Assembly: GCA_021798335.1 (NCBI GenBank)
Contig: JAJZMI010000204.1
Coordinates: 1-34,582, forward strand
Length of the DNA stretch: 34,582 nt
Direction of reading: 5' to 3'
DNA from: Pseudomonadota bacterium
GTDB lineage: Bacteria > Pseudomonadota > Gammaproteobacteria > Steroidobacterales > Steroidobacteraceae
Below the pieces are notes generated by a model. The model was not told where the DNA came from. It was given only the letters and a program-made list of their open reading frames with translations, and did no database searches. The position numbers and the translations under genes are program-made. Below are positions 8,279 through 16,737 of the stretch, piece after piece (positions within the stretch are counted from its first letter, which is position 1; each line of letters starts with the position of its first letter).

Positions 8279-9030
8279 GAACCACTCTCCCCGTGGGTCT
8301 CGCCCGCGCCCGCCCCGCGCTGACCGAGCGCCCGCTCGACGTCATCGAGCGAGGTATGGCGCACGTCCTTGCCGTAGACCATGTAGATGATGTACTCGCT
8401 GATGTTCTTGGCATGATCGCCGATGCGCTCCAGAGAGCGCACGATCCACATCACATCGAGCGCCCGGCGGATGGTGCGCGGATCCTCCATCATGAAGGTA
8501 ATGCTCTGGCGCTGGATCGCCTCGTATTCCTCATCGACCAGCCGGTCCTGGCGGGCCACCCGCAAGGCCGCATCCGCGTCCATGCGCGCAAACGCATCGA
8601 GGGATTCGTGCACCATCTCGGTCACGATGCGGCCAAGATGCTTGATCTCGCGGTACTTGTCCGCCGGTCGCTCCATGGTGGCGAGCCGCGAGGCAATGTA
8701 GCCGATCTTCTCGCCCTCATCGCCCATGCGCTCGAGGTCGGTGATGGTCTTGATGATGGCAACGATGACGCGCAGATCCCCGGCCGCCGGGGCGCGCGTG
8801 GCGAGAATGCGGCTACACTCCTCGTCGATCGACACCTCCATGTCGTTCACCTGATGGTCGGCGATCGCGACCGCCTCCCCGAGCGCGCTGTCACCCTCGA
8901 GCAGCGCCGTGATGGCCTTCTGGATCTGCTGCTCGACGAACCCGCCCATGGCGAGCACCTTGGTGCGCACCCGCTCGAGATCCTCGTTGAAGCGACGGGA
9001 AATATGATGGGTGAGATCGGCGGTTTCCAT
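8275..9030 (-). CDS. phoU: Phosphate signalling protein PhoU
   Basis: 251 residues, two repeats of the three-helix PhoU domain. Metal-binding signatures typical of the family appear in both halves: ITDLERMGDEGEKIGYIA and VRSLERIGDHAKNISEYIIY. PhoU links the PstSCAB transporter to PhoR and keeps the Pho response off when phosphate is plentiful. The start at ATG 9030 (METADLTHHISRRFNEDLER) is the conserved one; the frame is open further upstream (to 9189), but that part overlaps phoR and looks out of frame. It lies 34 bp downstream of phoR and overlaps dsbB by 4 bp. No pst genes occur in the window, which is unusual since phoU normally follows pstB. Confidence 0.96.
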   Translation of the reverse strand: METADLTHHISRRFNEDLERVRTKVLAMGGFVEQQIQKAITALLEGDSALGEAVAIADHQVNDMEVSIDEECSRILATRAPAAGDLRVIVAIIKTITDLERMGDEGEKIGYIASRLATMERPADKYREIKHLGRIVTEMVHESLDAFARMDADAALRVARQDRLVDEEYEAIQRQSITFMMEDPRTIRRALDVMWIVRSLERIGDHAKNISEYIIYMVYGKDVRHTSLDDVERALGQRGAGAGETHGESGS

Positions 9031-9064
9031 CGGCGGACACCTCGGACTGTGCGGCCATGATAGC

Positions 9065-10408
9065 TCAAGCATCCTCGTTCCGTGGCGCGAGCGCCGCGCG
9101 TTGTCCCGGCCGGACCCGCTCGGGCGGGAAGTGACAGGTGAAGGTGCTGCCCTTGCCCGGCGTGCTGCGCACCTCGAGTTGCCCTCCATGGCGCTGCAGC
9201 ACGTGTTTGACGATCGCCAGCCCGAGCCCGGAGCCGCCGGTGACCCGCGAGCGGCCCGGATCGACGCGGTAGAAGCGCTCGGTGAGCCGCGGCAGATGCT
9301 CGGCCGATATACCGATGCCGGTATCGCTCACGGCGAAATGCCCGCCATCGGCATCGACCCACCAGCGCAGTTCGATCGAGCCCTCCGGCGGGGTGTATTT
9401 GGCGGCGTTGTCCACCAAATTGGCGAACGCGGAATGGATCTCGGACTCCCGGCCGATCAGCGCCGCCGGGCTCTCCAGGCGCACGCGCACCTCGCGCGGG
9501 CGCACCGTCCGGGCGAGCACATCCTTGCGCAGCAGTGCCGCCATCGCCTGCACATCGAGCGGCTCCCCGCCCACCCGCTCGTCGGTCTGCTCCAGCCGTG
9601 ACAGCTCGAGCAGATCGCGCACGATGGCGTTCATACGCTCGGCCTGGCGGCGCATCTCGGCGATCGGCGCGGCGAACTCGGCCGCGAGCGCCGCATCCTG
9701 CGCGAGCGTCTCGAGATAACCGCAGATCACCGTCAGCGGCGAGCGCAGCTCGTGCGAAGCGTTGGCCACGAAGTCGCGCCGCACGGCCTCCAGGCGCATC
9801 TGGCGCGACACGTCGGCCGCGAGCAGCAGCTGCTGCCCGTCGCCGTAGGCAACCAGCTGCAGGGAGAGGAAGATCTCGCTCGGGCTCGAGCGGTGCACCA
9901 CCAGCGGATTGGCGTAATCGCCCTTCTCGATGTAGCGCAGGAACTGCGGCTCGCGCACCAGATTCTCGATGCGCAGCCCGAGATCGAGAGTCGGCCGCAG
10001 CCCGAGCAGCTGCCCCGCCATGTGGTTGAACCAGACGATCTCGCGCTCGTCATTGAGAATCACCACCCCGTTCGGGAGCGCGGCGGTCGACTGCTGCAGT
10101 TGGCGCATCAGCTGTACGAAGCGCAGCTTGTGGAAGCGTTTGCGCCGGTGCAGCCGGGCGATGAGCGCGATGACGGTGCCCCACACGCCGCGAGTCTCGG
10201 GCGGATCGGCGACACTGCGATGCTGCAGCCACCACTCGACCCGATAGAGCATCACCAGCTGCCAGCCGAGATACCCGGCCAGCACTGCGGCCATCCCCAG
10301 CCCCGGGTGCGAGAACAGCAGCCCGAGCAGCGCCCCGAGGAGCGCCGCGGTGAGCACCCTCACCGAGGCGTACGCCAGCCCCCGGAGCGACGGTCGCAGC
10401 GGCCGCAT
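9065..10408 (-). CDS. phoR: Phosphate regulon sensor histidine kinase PhoR
   Basis: 447 residues. Two N-terminal hydrophobic segments (about 13-33 and 37-56) anchor it in the inner membrane without a large periplasmic loop, as in PhoR. A linker and PAS domain follow (about 105-205, LPNGVVILNDEREIVWFNHM), then the dimerisation and phospho-acceptor region with His219 (NASHELRSPLTV) and the ATPase domain with N box (NLVDNAAKYTP), G1 box (SDTGIGI), F box (ERFYRVD) and G2 box (GSGLGLAIVKH). It phosphorylates PhoB at low phosphate. ATG 10408 overlaps the phoB stop codon by one base (TGATG), indicating coupled translation; the longer open frame upstream overlaps phoB and is rejected. Confidence 0.96.
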   Translation of the reverse strand: MRPLRPSLRGLAYASVRVLTAALLGALLGLLFSHPGLGMAAVLAGYLGWQLVMLYRVEWWLQHRSVADPPETRGVWGTVIALIARLHRRKRFHKLRFVQLMRQLQQSTAALPNGVVILNDEREIVWFNHMAGQLLGLRPTLDLGLRIENLVREPQFLRYIEKGDYANPLVVHRSSPSEIFLSLQLVAYGDGQQLLLAADVSRQMRLEAVRRDFVANASHELRSPLTVICGYLETLAQDAALAAEFAAPIAEMRRQAERMNAIVRDLLELSRLEQTDERVGGEPLDVQAMAALLRKDVLARTVRPREVRVRLESPAALIGRESEIHSAFANLVDNAAKYTPPEGSIELRWWVDADGGHFAVSDTGIGISAEHLPRLTERFYRVDPGRSRVTGGSGLGLAIVKHVLQRHGGQLEVRSTPGKGSTFTCHFPPERVRPGQRAALAPRNEDA

Positions 10409-11103
10409 CAGTCGACCTTGGCGGAGAATCGATAACCGGAGCCGCGCACCGTCTGCACGAAGCGCTCGACGCCGAATTTCTCGAGCGACTTGCGCAGCCG
10501 CCGCACGTGCACGTCGATGGTGCGCTCCTCGACATAGACATTCCCGCCCCACAGCCGATCGAGCAGCTGATCGCGGCTGAAGACCCGCTCGGGGTGGGTC
10601 ATGAAGAACTCGAGCATGCGGTACTCGGTCGGGCCGAGCGGCACGGTCTGCCCGCCGACGGTGATGCGCTGGCCCTGTTGGTCGAGCTTCAGCGCATCGA
10701 ATTCCACAATGTGATCGAGCGCTGCGGCGCCGCTGCGGCGCAGGACCGCATGAATGCGCGCGATGAGTTCGCGGGGCGAGAACGGCTTGGTGAGGTAGTC
10801 GTCCGCGCCGCTGTCGAGTCCGGTGACCTTGTCGGCCTCCTCGGCCCGCGCCGTCAGCATGATGATCGGCAGCTCGCGCGTGTGCCGGTCACGCTTGACG
10901 CTGCGCGTCAGCTCCAGTCCGCTGGTGTCGGGCAGCATCCAATCGATCAGGATCAGGTCGGGTCGCCGATTGGCGAGCGCCTCGCGCGCCTGGTGCGCAT
11001 CGAGCGCCTCGCGCACTTCGAACCCCGAGCGCTGCAGGGCGAAGGCGATCATCTGGCGAATCGCCGGCTCGTCTTCCACGATGAGTATGAGCTTTTCCGA
11101 CAT
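10408..11103 (-). CDS. phoB: Phosphate regulon response regulator PhoB
   Basis: 231 residues: a receiver domain (1-120) with the acidic pocket Glu10-Asp11, phospho-acceptor Asp54 (LILIDWMLPD) and the switch lysine in YLTKPFSPREL, then an OmpR-type winged-helix DNA-binding domain (about 130-229) with FSRDQLLDRLWG and the recognition helix ERTIDVHVRRLRKSLE. It activates genes for phosphate uptake. ATG 11103 fits the family start (MSEKLILIVEDE) although no good ribosome site precedes it; an in-frame ATG at 11166 lies inside the PHO-box-like site, making it an unlikely start. First gene of phoB-phoR-phoU-dsbB. Confidence 0.96.
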   Translation of the reverse strand: MSEKLILIVEDEPAIRQMIAFALQRSGFEVREALDAHQAREALANRRPDLILIDWMLPDTSGLELTRSVKRDRHTRELPIIMLTARAEEADKVTGLDSGADDYLTKPFSPRELIARIHAVLRRSGAAALDHIVEFDALKLDQQGQRITVGGQTVPLGPTEYRMLEFFMTHPERVFSRDQLLDRLWGGNVYVEERTIDVHVRRLRKSLEKFGVERFVQTVRGSGYRFSAKVD

Positions 11104-11137
11104 GCTGGAGGCCCGAACAGAACCGCAGTGCGCGTCT

Positions 11138-11171
11138 ATTTGAGAGGCTTTCGATTGCAGAATCATGACAG
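11138..11171 (-). promoter_or_regulatory. PHO-box-like site and -10 of the phoB operon
   Basis: Reading toward phoB, CTGTCAT (11171-11165) is separated by 4 bp from CTGCAAT (11160-11154). The E. coli PHO box is two CTGTCAT-like heptamers with a 4-bp AT-rich gap; here the first is perfect and the second matches at five of seven positions. A plausible -10, TCAAAT (11143-11138), begins 10 bp after the box, the spacing seen at PhoB-activated promoters in which the box replaces the -35. The box lies 51 bp upstream of the phoB ATG. It suggests positive autoregulation of phoB-phoR-phoU-dsbB. Confidence 0.6.
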
Positions 11172-11184
11172 TGCGACCGATATT

Positions 11185-11862
11185 TCATACCGATGACGGC
11201 CGCGCCACCGTGTTGCGCACGTAGCTCGGCAGGGCCTGCTCGGGGGCGAGCAATCGGCCTTGGCGCACCTCGGGGGCGGCCAGCTGCGCGATCTCCCGTG
11301 CCCTCGGCAGCAACCCCTCCCAGCCCGGCGGCACCGCCACGCCCAACCGCTCGGCCAGGTGCGGGTAGGCGGCAAATGCCCGGCCGATCCCGGCGTGCCC
11401 GCGGCACGTGCCGGCCAGCGTTTCGGCCGTGCCCACCCGCTCCGGCCCAAGCGGCACCGCCCACTCGCCACGGCGCTCGTAGCATGCGCAGTATGCCTCG
11501 CCCATGCGCGCATCATTGCACACCACGATGCGATCGACCCACGGCCCCAGGCCGAGACCGCGCTGGGCGAGCGCCTGCAGATCCGAGATGGCGACCACCC
11601 CGAGGCTCGCGCCGAATGCGAGCCCCTGCGTGACGCTGGCCGCAAGCCTCACCCCCGTGAACGAGCCCGGTCCGCGGCCGAAGGCGATCGCATCGAGAGC
11701 CCCCAGGCTCACGCCGGCCTCCCCCAGCAGCGCATCGATCATCCCGAGGATGTGCTCGGCGTGACCGCGGGTACACTCGATCTGCCGCTCCAGCAGGTGC
11801 TCATCGGCCAGCAGGGCCGCCGAGCAATTCTCCGTGGCGGTATCGATCGCGAGCAGCTTCAA
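11185..11862 (-). CDS. tsaB: tRNA N6-threonylcarbamoyladenosine biosynthesis protein TsaB
   Basis: 225 residues of the ASKHA fold. The start MKLLAIDTATENCSAAL, the region GHAEHILGMIDALL and the signature AFGRGPGSFTGVRLAASVTQGLA are diagnostic of TsaB. The protein is a scaffold without its own ATPase activity that joins TsaD and TsaE to make t6A37 in tRNAs reading ANN codons. Its ATG overlaps the yoaA stop by 4 bp, so yoaA and tsaB form one coupled operon. Its 3' end leaves about 13 bp before the PHO-box-like site of the next operon, so the two transcription units are packed closely and read-through into phoB is conceivable. Confidence 0.95.
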   Translation of the reverse strand: MKLLAIDTATENCSAALLADEHLLERQIECTRGHAEHILGMIDALLGEAGVSLGALDAIAFGRGPGSFTGVRLAASVTQGLAFGASLGVVAISDLQALAQRGLGLGPWVDRIVVCNDARMGEAYCACYERRGEWAVPLGPERVGTAETLAGTCRGHAGIGRAFAAYPHLAERLGVAVPPGWEGLLPRAREIAQLAAPEVRQGRLLAPEQALPSYVRNTVARPSSV

Positions 11863-13823
11863 GGCGGTGTCTCAAGAGCCGGTGCGCACGCGCGCAGAAA
11901 TGCCACCGCCTCATCGAGCCGGTCGGTCCGCCCCATCGGCGGCAGGGCCGCGAGCAGCACCTTGCCGTAGCCGCGCGTGCCGAGGCGTGGATCACACAGC
12001 GCCACCACGCCAAGATCCGCCTCGCTGCGGATCAGCCGCCCCACGCCCTGCTTCAGCGCCAAGGCCGCCTCGGGCAGCTGATAATCCCGAAATGCATTGC
12101 CGCCGCTCAGTTGCAGATATTGGATCCGCGCGCGCACCAGCGGGTCCTCCGGAGAGGCGAACGGCAGCTTCTCGATCACCACCAGACGCAGCGCCGCACC
12201 CTTCACGTCCACGCCTTCCCAGAAGCTGGCGGTGCCGAACAGCAGCGCATTGCCGTCGAGGCGGAACCGCTCGAGCAGCCGCTCCCGCGGCGCCTCGCCC
12301 TGAACCAGCAGCCGCACGTGCGCAAGCGCACCGGCGCTGCGCCACCACTCGGCCGCCTGCGCCAGCGCGCGGTGGCTGGTAAACAGGACAAACGCCCCGC
12401 CGCCGGCCGCCTCGATCAGCACGCGCGCCAGCTCCATCACCGCCGGCAGATGCGCCGCCGCGCTCGGCGCCGGTAGATCCCGCGGCAGGTACAGGCGGCT
12501 CTGGCGAGCGAAGTCGAACGGGCTGTCGATCTTGAGGGTACCGCAATCGCCCAGCCCCAGGCGGCCGGTAAAGTGGCTGAAATCCGCCCCGAACGAGAGC
12601 GTCGCGGAGGTGAAGATCCAGGCACAGGCTCGCGCGCCGAGCATCGACTGGAAACGTGGGGCAATGTCGAAGGGCATCATGCTGAGCGTGAAACCGCGGC
12701 GCCCCGCCTGCACGCATCGGGCGCCTTCCAGTGCCTCGAGTGCCACGATACGGGCAAGTCCCGCGGCGAGTTCCGCAGCCCGCTCGGCCAGCGCCGCCAG
12801 CGGCGCATCCGCCTCGAAGCGGCGCAGCTGCTCGGTGAGCCGCGCCAGCTGTGGCCCAAGCTGTTCGACCTCACGGCCGATCAGCGGCTCGGCCTCCTCC
12901 CATTCGAGCCGCCCGCCGCGCCCGGCAAGCGCCTGTATCATGCGGCCGAGGCACGCGTGCACCGCGTGCACGCTCGCCGCGAGCCGGCCCTGCTCGGCGC
13001 CCGCCTCCGCCCCGGCGCCCCGCGCCGTCAATCGGCTCTCGAGCTCGGCGAGCAGCGTCTCGATGCGCCGGCTCCCCACCTCGGCGCCGAACAGCGCGGT
13101 CGCCAAATCCGGGATCTGGTGCGCCTCATCGAGAATGACCGCATCGGCCGCGCCGAGCAGATCGCCAAAGCCGTCTTCCTTCAACGCCAGATCCGCCAGC
13201 AACAGATGATGATTGACGATCACCAGGTCCGCCTCGAGCGCCGCGCGGCGCGCCGCGACGACGTGGCAGCGCGAGAGCTGCGGGCAGCGCTGCCCGAGGC
13301 AGTTGTCCCGGGTCGAGGTCACCGCGGCCCAGACCGGATCGGCATCCTTGAGCCCCGCCACCTCCGCGAGATCCCCGCTGCGGGTGGTGTGGGCCCAGCG
13401 TCGGATCCGCTCGAGCGGTGTGTCGGCACCGGCGGTGTCCGGGGACAACGGTAACGGCAGCGTTGCCTCGCCACCGGAGAGACGATAGCGGCACAGGTAG
13501 TTGCCGCGGCCCTTCAGCAGCGTGACCGTGGCGGGCCGACCGAGCGCCCGCGTCACCAGGGGCAGGTCCTTCGCATAGAGCTGATCCTGCAACGCACGCG
13601 TACCGGTCGAGATGAGCACCCGCGCGCCCGAGAGCAGCGCCGGCACCAGATAGGCGAAGGTCTTGCCCGTGCCGGTGCCGGCTTCGACCACCAGCGCCTC
13701 CCGGCGGGCGATCGCCGCCGCGACACGCTCGGCCATGTGCCGCTGGGGCTCGCGCACGCTGAAGTCCGGCAGCGAGCGCGCGAGCGGCCCGTGCGCGCCG
13801 AAGATGTCCTCGAGATCCAACAT
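11859..13823 (-). CDS. yoaA: DinG-family ATP-dependent DNA helicase YoaA
   Basis: 654 residues, the length of YoaA. An XPD/DinG-type superfamily 2 helicase with a 4Fe-4S cluster: Walker A VEAGTGTGKTFAYLVP (about 46-61), cluster cysteines in NYLCRYRL and in DNCLGQRCPQLSRC, DEAH box in VILDEAHQIPDLA, and C-terminal motifs SATLSFG, FTSHRALA, GTASFWEGVDVKG and QGVGRLIRSEAD. In E. coli YoaA unwinds DNA with the HolC subunit of polymerase III during repair of stalled forks. ATG 13823 (MLDLEDIFGAHGPL) matches the family start; an in-frame start at 13856 is less likely. No clear ribosome site precedes it. Coupled to tsaB by a 4-bp overlap. Divergent from pckG. Confidence 0.93.
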   Translation of the reverse strand: MLDLEDIFGAHGPLARSLPDFSVREPQRHMAERVAAAIARREALVVEAGTGTGKTFAYLVPALLSGARVLISTGTRALQDQLYAKDLPLVTRALGRPATVTLLKGRGNYLCRYRLSGGEATLPLPLSPDTAGADTPLERIRRWAHTTRSGDLAEVAGLKDADPVWAAVTSTRDNCLGQRCPQLSRCHVVAARRAALEADLVIVNHHLLLADLALKEDGFGDLLGAADAVILDEAHQIPDLATALFGAEVGSRRIETLLAELESRLTARGAGAEAGAEQGRLAASVHAVHACLGRMIQALAGRGGRLEWEEAEPLIGREVEQLGPQLARLTEQLRRFEADAPLAALAERAAELAAGLARIVALEALEGARCVQAGRRGFTLSMMPFDIAPRFQSMLGARACAWIFTSATLSFGADFSHFTGRLGLGDCGTLKIDSPFDFARQSRLYLPRDLPAPSAAAHLPAVMELARVLIEAAGGGAFVLFTSHRALAQAAEWWRSAGALAHVRLLVQGEAPRERLLERFRLDGNALLFGTASFWEGVDVKGAALRLVVIEKLPFASPEDPLVRARIQYLQLSGGNAFRDYQLPEAALALKQGVGRLIRSEADLGVVALCDPRLGTRGYGKVLLAALPPMGRTDRLDEAVAFLRACAPALETPP

Positions 13824-13903
13824 CGACGCATTGTACGGCGCGCGCGTTGTACGCACGCGTCCAACTCGTTCCGCACTCCCCGGGGGCCATGGAGCCTGGA
13901 ATT

Positions 13904-13936
13904 TCAGTCATTTCGACGCGTGCGATTACAGAACAT
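13904..13936 (-). CDS. Possible 10-residue leader peptide before yoaA
   Basis: In an AT-rich patch of the yoaA-pckG divergent region, AAGGAG (13947-13942) stands 5 bp before an ATG that opens a 10-codon frame, MFCNRTRRND, ending in TGA at 13906-13904. This is a better ribosome site than the one of yoaA itself, whose start is about 80 bp further on. It could be a leader peptide or a chance match; no terminator or attenuator hairpin was identified between it and yoaA. Confidence 0.25.
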   Translation of the reverse strand: MFCNRTRRND

Positions 13937-14041
13937 ATTTTCTCCTTTTATCGTACTTTATGGTCAGCGCCCCGGGGGGCACGACTATACTGGCGGTACG
14001 CGAGGAAGGCCTGCCGAGGCGTCCAAACGAGGTATCGAGCG

Positions 14042-15817
14042 ATGTCCACCGCCACTCCCTTGCCGATGCCGATGCCCCAGCTCAGCCACGCCGTGACGGA
14101 ATGGGTCGATTCGGTGCGCCAGCTCACCGAGCCGGCCGACGTGCACTGGTGCGACGGCAGCGCCGCGGAGCGGGAGCGGCTCATCGCCGAGCTGGTGCGC
14201 GAGGGGCAGTTGCTGCGGCTGAACCCCGAGCACTTCCCGGACTGCCACCTCTACCGCTCGCATCCGGGCGATGTCGCCCGCGTCGAGCACCTCACTTACA
14301 TCTGCACCCGCTCCCGGGCGGACGCCGGTCCGAACAACAATTGGATGGACCCGCAGGCCGCGCACGCCAAGATGCGCGAGCTGTTCCGCGGCGCGATGCG
14401 CGGGCGCAGGCTCTATGTCATCCCCTACTGCATGGGACCGGTCGATTCCGCGCTCGCGCGCTGCGGAGTCGAGATCACCGACAGCGCCTACGTTGCCGTG
14501 AGCATGTTGATCATGACGCACGCCGGGCGGGCCGCGCTCGAGCGCATCGCGCACGAGGGGGTGTTCGTGCGCGGCCTGCATTCCCTCGGCGAGCTCGATC
14601 CGCAGCGGCGGTTCGTCATGCATTTTCCGGAGGAGCTCGCGATCGAGAGCTTCGGCTCCGGTTACGGCGGCAATGCCCTGCTCGGCAAGAAGTGCCATGC
14701 GCTGCGCATCGCGAGCTGGCAGGCCCACGCGGAAGGTTGGCTCGCCGAGCACATGCTGATCGTGGAATTGCGCAACCGGCGCGGCGAGACACATTACATC
14801 GCCGCCGCCTTCCCCTCGGCCTGCGGCAAGACCAATCTGGCGATGCTGATCCCGCCGGCGAGCCTGCCCGGTTGGGAGGTCCGCACCGTCGGGGACGACA
14901 TCGCCTGGCTGCATCCGGGGGCCGATGGGCGACTGTGGGCGATCAATCCCGAGGCCGGATACTTCGGGGTGGTGCCCGGAACCAACCGCCAGACCAATCG
15001 CAACGCGTATGAGATGATCCGGCGCGAGACACTGTTCACGAACGTGGCGCTCACCGCCGACAACCAACCCTGGTGGGAAGGCCTGACGGAAGGCGCGCCC
15101 CGCATCGATTGGCAGGGACGTCCGTACGATCCGGCACGTGGCCCTGCGGCACATCCGAACTCGCGCTTCACGGTCGCGGCGCGGCGCAATCCGGCCTGCT
15201 CGCCCCGCGTGAACGATCCGCGCGGCGTACCCATTTCAGCCATCGTCTTCGGGGGCCGGCGCCGCGAGCTCGCGCCGCTCGTCTACGAGGCGCGCGACTG
15301 GCGGCACGGCGTTCTGGTCGGGGCGTCGATGGCCTCGGAGACCACCGCGGCGGCGGCCGGCCAGGTCGGGGTGGTCCGGCGCGATCCGATGGCCATGCAG
15401 CCGTTCTGCGGTTACAACTTCGCCGATTATTGGCGGCACTGGCTCGAGGTCGGCGCGCGGCTGAGCCACCCGCCGCGCATCTTCCACGTCAATTGGTTCC
15501 GGCGCAACGCGCAGGGACGGTTCCTCTGGCCGGGCTTCGGGGAGAACCTGCGGGTGCTCGCCTGGATGATCGAGCGCTGCGCGGGGCGGGCCGCAGCCCA
15601 CGACGGCGGGATCGGCCTGCTGCCGCGACCCGAGGAAATCGACACCCGGGGCTTGAGCGTCGAGCCCGAAACACTGCGCGCTCTGCTGTCGGTGGATCGG
15701 GAGCTCTGGCGGCAAGAGCTCGCCGAAACGCGCACGTACCTCGAGCAGTACGGCGAGCGACTGCCGGAGGAGATGCGCACGGAACTCGACAAGAGCGCCG
15801 CGGCGCTCGCCGTCTAA
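14042..15817 (+). CDS. pckG: Phosphoenolpyruvate carboxykinase (GTP)
   Basis: 591 residues, normal for the GTP-dependent class. It converts oxaloacetate and GTP to phosphoenolpyruvate, GDP and CO2, the first committed step of gluconeogenesis, in the cytoplasm. Signatures are the P-loop (kinase-1) with its reactive cysteine, AFPSACGKTNLAML (about 255-268), kinase-2 TVGDDIAWL, the substrate-binding NNNWMDPQ and MGPVDSALARCGVEITDS regions, NPEAGYFGVVPGT, and guanine-binding PFCGYNFADYWRHW. ATG 14042 follows GAGG at 9 bp spacing; the frame is open far upstream, but that sequence spans the divergent promoter region. A good -10 (TATACT, 13986-13991) lies 50 bp upstream, without an obvious -35. The stop overlaps that of the convergent cyclase gene by 4 bp. 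Confidence 0.96.
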   Translation: MSTATPLPMPMPQLSHAVTEWVDSVRQLTEPADVHWCDGSAAERERLIAELVREGQLLRLNPEHFPDCHLYRSHPGDVARVEHLTYICTRSRADAGPNNNWMDPQAAHAKMRELFRGAMRGRRLYVIPYCMGPVDSALARCGVEITDSAYVAVSMLIMTHAGRAALERIAHEGVFVRGLHSLGELDPQRRFVMHFPEELAIESFGSGYGGNALLGKKCHALRIASWQAHAEGWLAEHMLIVELRNRRGETHYIAAAFPSACGKTNLAMLIPPASLPGWEVRTVGDDIAWLHPGADGRLWAINPEAGYFGVVPGTNRQTNRNAYEMIRRETLFTNVALTADNQPWWEGLTEGAPRIDWQGRPYDPARGPAAHPNSRFTVAARRNPACSPRVNDPRGVPISAIVFGGRRRELAPLVYEARDWRHGVLVGASMASETTAAAAGQVGVVRRDPMAMQPFCGYNFADYWRHWLEVGARLSHPPRIFHVNWFRRNAQGRFLWPGFGENLRVLAWMIERCAGRAAAHDGGIGLLPRPEEIDTRGLSVEPETLRALLSVDRELWRQELAETRTYLEQYGERLPEEMRTELDKSAAALAV

Positions 15818-16737
15818 TCGCGCTCGCAGACGAAGCGGATGGTCTGGGCGGACTCCGCCTCGGGCATGCGTCCGAGGCTGATCAGCCCGCCGCCCTTGAG
15901 CTGCAGAGAATCGCGGCGCACGAACGCCTCCTCGCCCCCGCCCCCGCCCTCGCGCACGAACGTGCCGTTCGTACTGTGATCGATGAGCGTGAACTTGTGG
16001 CGCGCGTACTCGATGCGCGCGTGCAGCCGCGAGACCAGATTGCCCTTGACGACCAGATCGTTCTCATCGGCCCGGCCGATGGTGAGAATGGGGCGCTGCT
16101 CATCAACCAGCAGCTCGCGGTCGAGCCACCACAGCCGCAAGCGCGTGAAGGCGGAGCGGTCCACGTCCTGTCCCACCATGCGCACCATGCTGGTCACGTC
16201 ATCAACCTGCCAGAGCACCTCGTACAGGGGCACCTCGGTGCGCTGGCCCTTGATCGGAGCATTGTCGATCAACCGGCAGGCCGAGCGCCATTGGACCGTG
16301 AGCTGCTCCACGGTGGCCTCGGTGATGATGATCTGTCCGGCCTTGGCCTGACTGGTCATGCGGTTGGCCGTATGCACGGTGGAGCCGAATATGTCGTGGC
16401 TCTCGGCCACCACCGGGCCGTAGTGGCAGCCGATGCGGATCGAGACCGGCTGGCCCTCGACGCGCAACTGCGTGTGCGCCGAGATCTGCTTCTGCATCTG
16501 GGCGGCGGCATTCAGCGCCGCCTCGGCGCTCGGGAAGGTGGCCATGACCTCATCCCCCATGGTCTTGATGACCGTCCCGCCGCAATGTTCCGTGGCGCCG
16601 CGCATCACATCGATGCACAGCGCAACCATGTCGCGTGCCCGCTGATCGCCCATGCGCTCATAGAGCCGGGTCGAGCCGACCACGTCCGCGAACAATACGG
16701 CCAGTTCGACCTCCTCACCCATCGATTGGGCAGCCAC
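15814..16737 (-). CDS. Class III adenylate/guanylate cyclase with C-terminal FHA domain
   Basis: 307 residues. The N-terminal cyclase homology domain (about 9-175) has both metal-binding aspartates, Asp18 (FADVVGST) and Asp62 (KTMGDEVMA), the base-contacting Lys58, the substrate-defining Asp in DIFGSTVHTANR and the transition-state Asn and Arg in TANRM, so it is probably active and makes cAMP. The C-terminal forkhead-associated domain (about 215-300; ILTIGRADENDLVV, LVSRLHARI, DHSTNGTFVR) binds phosphothreonine proteins, suggesting localisation or control by a Ser/Thr kinase partner. No membrane segment. It starts with ATG 16737 (a second Met lies at residue 6). A poly-Gly stretch GGGGGEE sits within the FHA domain. 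It overlaps pckG tail to tail by 4 bp; no kinase gene lies nearby. Confidence 0.9.
   Translation of the reverse strand: MAAQSMGEEVELAVLFADVVGSTRLYERMGDQRARDMVALCIDVMRGATEHCGGTVIKTMGDEVMATFPSAEAALNAAAQMQKQISAHTQLRVEGQPVSIRIGCHYGPVVAESHDIFGSTVHTANRMTSQAKAGQIIITEATVEQLTVQWRSACRLIDNAPIKGQRTEVPLYEVLWQVDDVTSMVRMVGQDVDRSAFTRLRLWWLDRELLVDEQRPILTIGRADENDLVVKGNLVSRLHARIEYARHKFTLIDHSTNGTFVREGGGGGEEAFVRRDSLQLKGGGLISLGRMPEAESAQTIRFVCERD

Noticed and set aside
13847-14041. Upstream extension of pckG
   Set aside because: It covers the divergent promoter region; a ribosome site and the family start support 14042.
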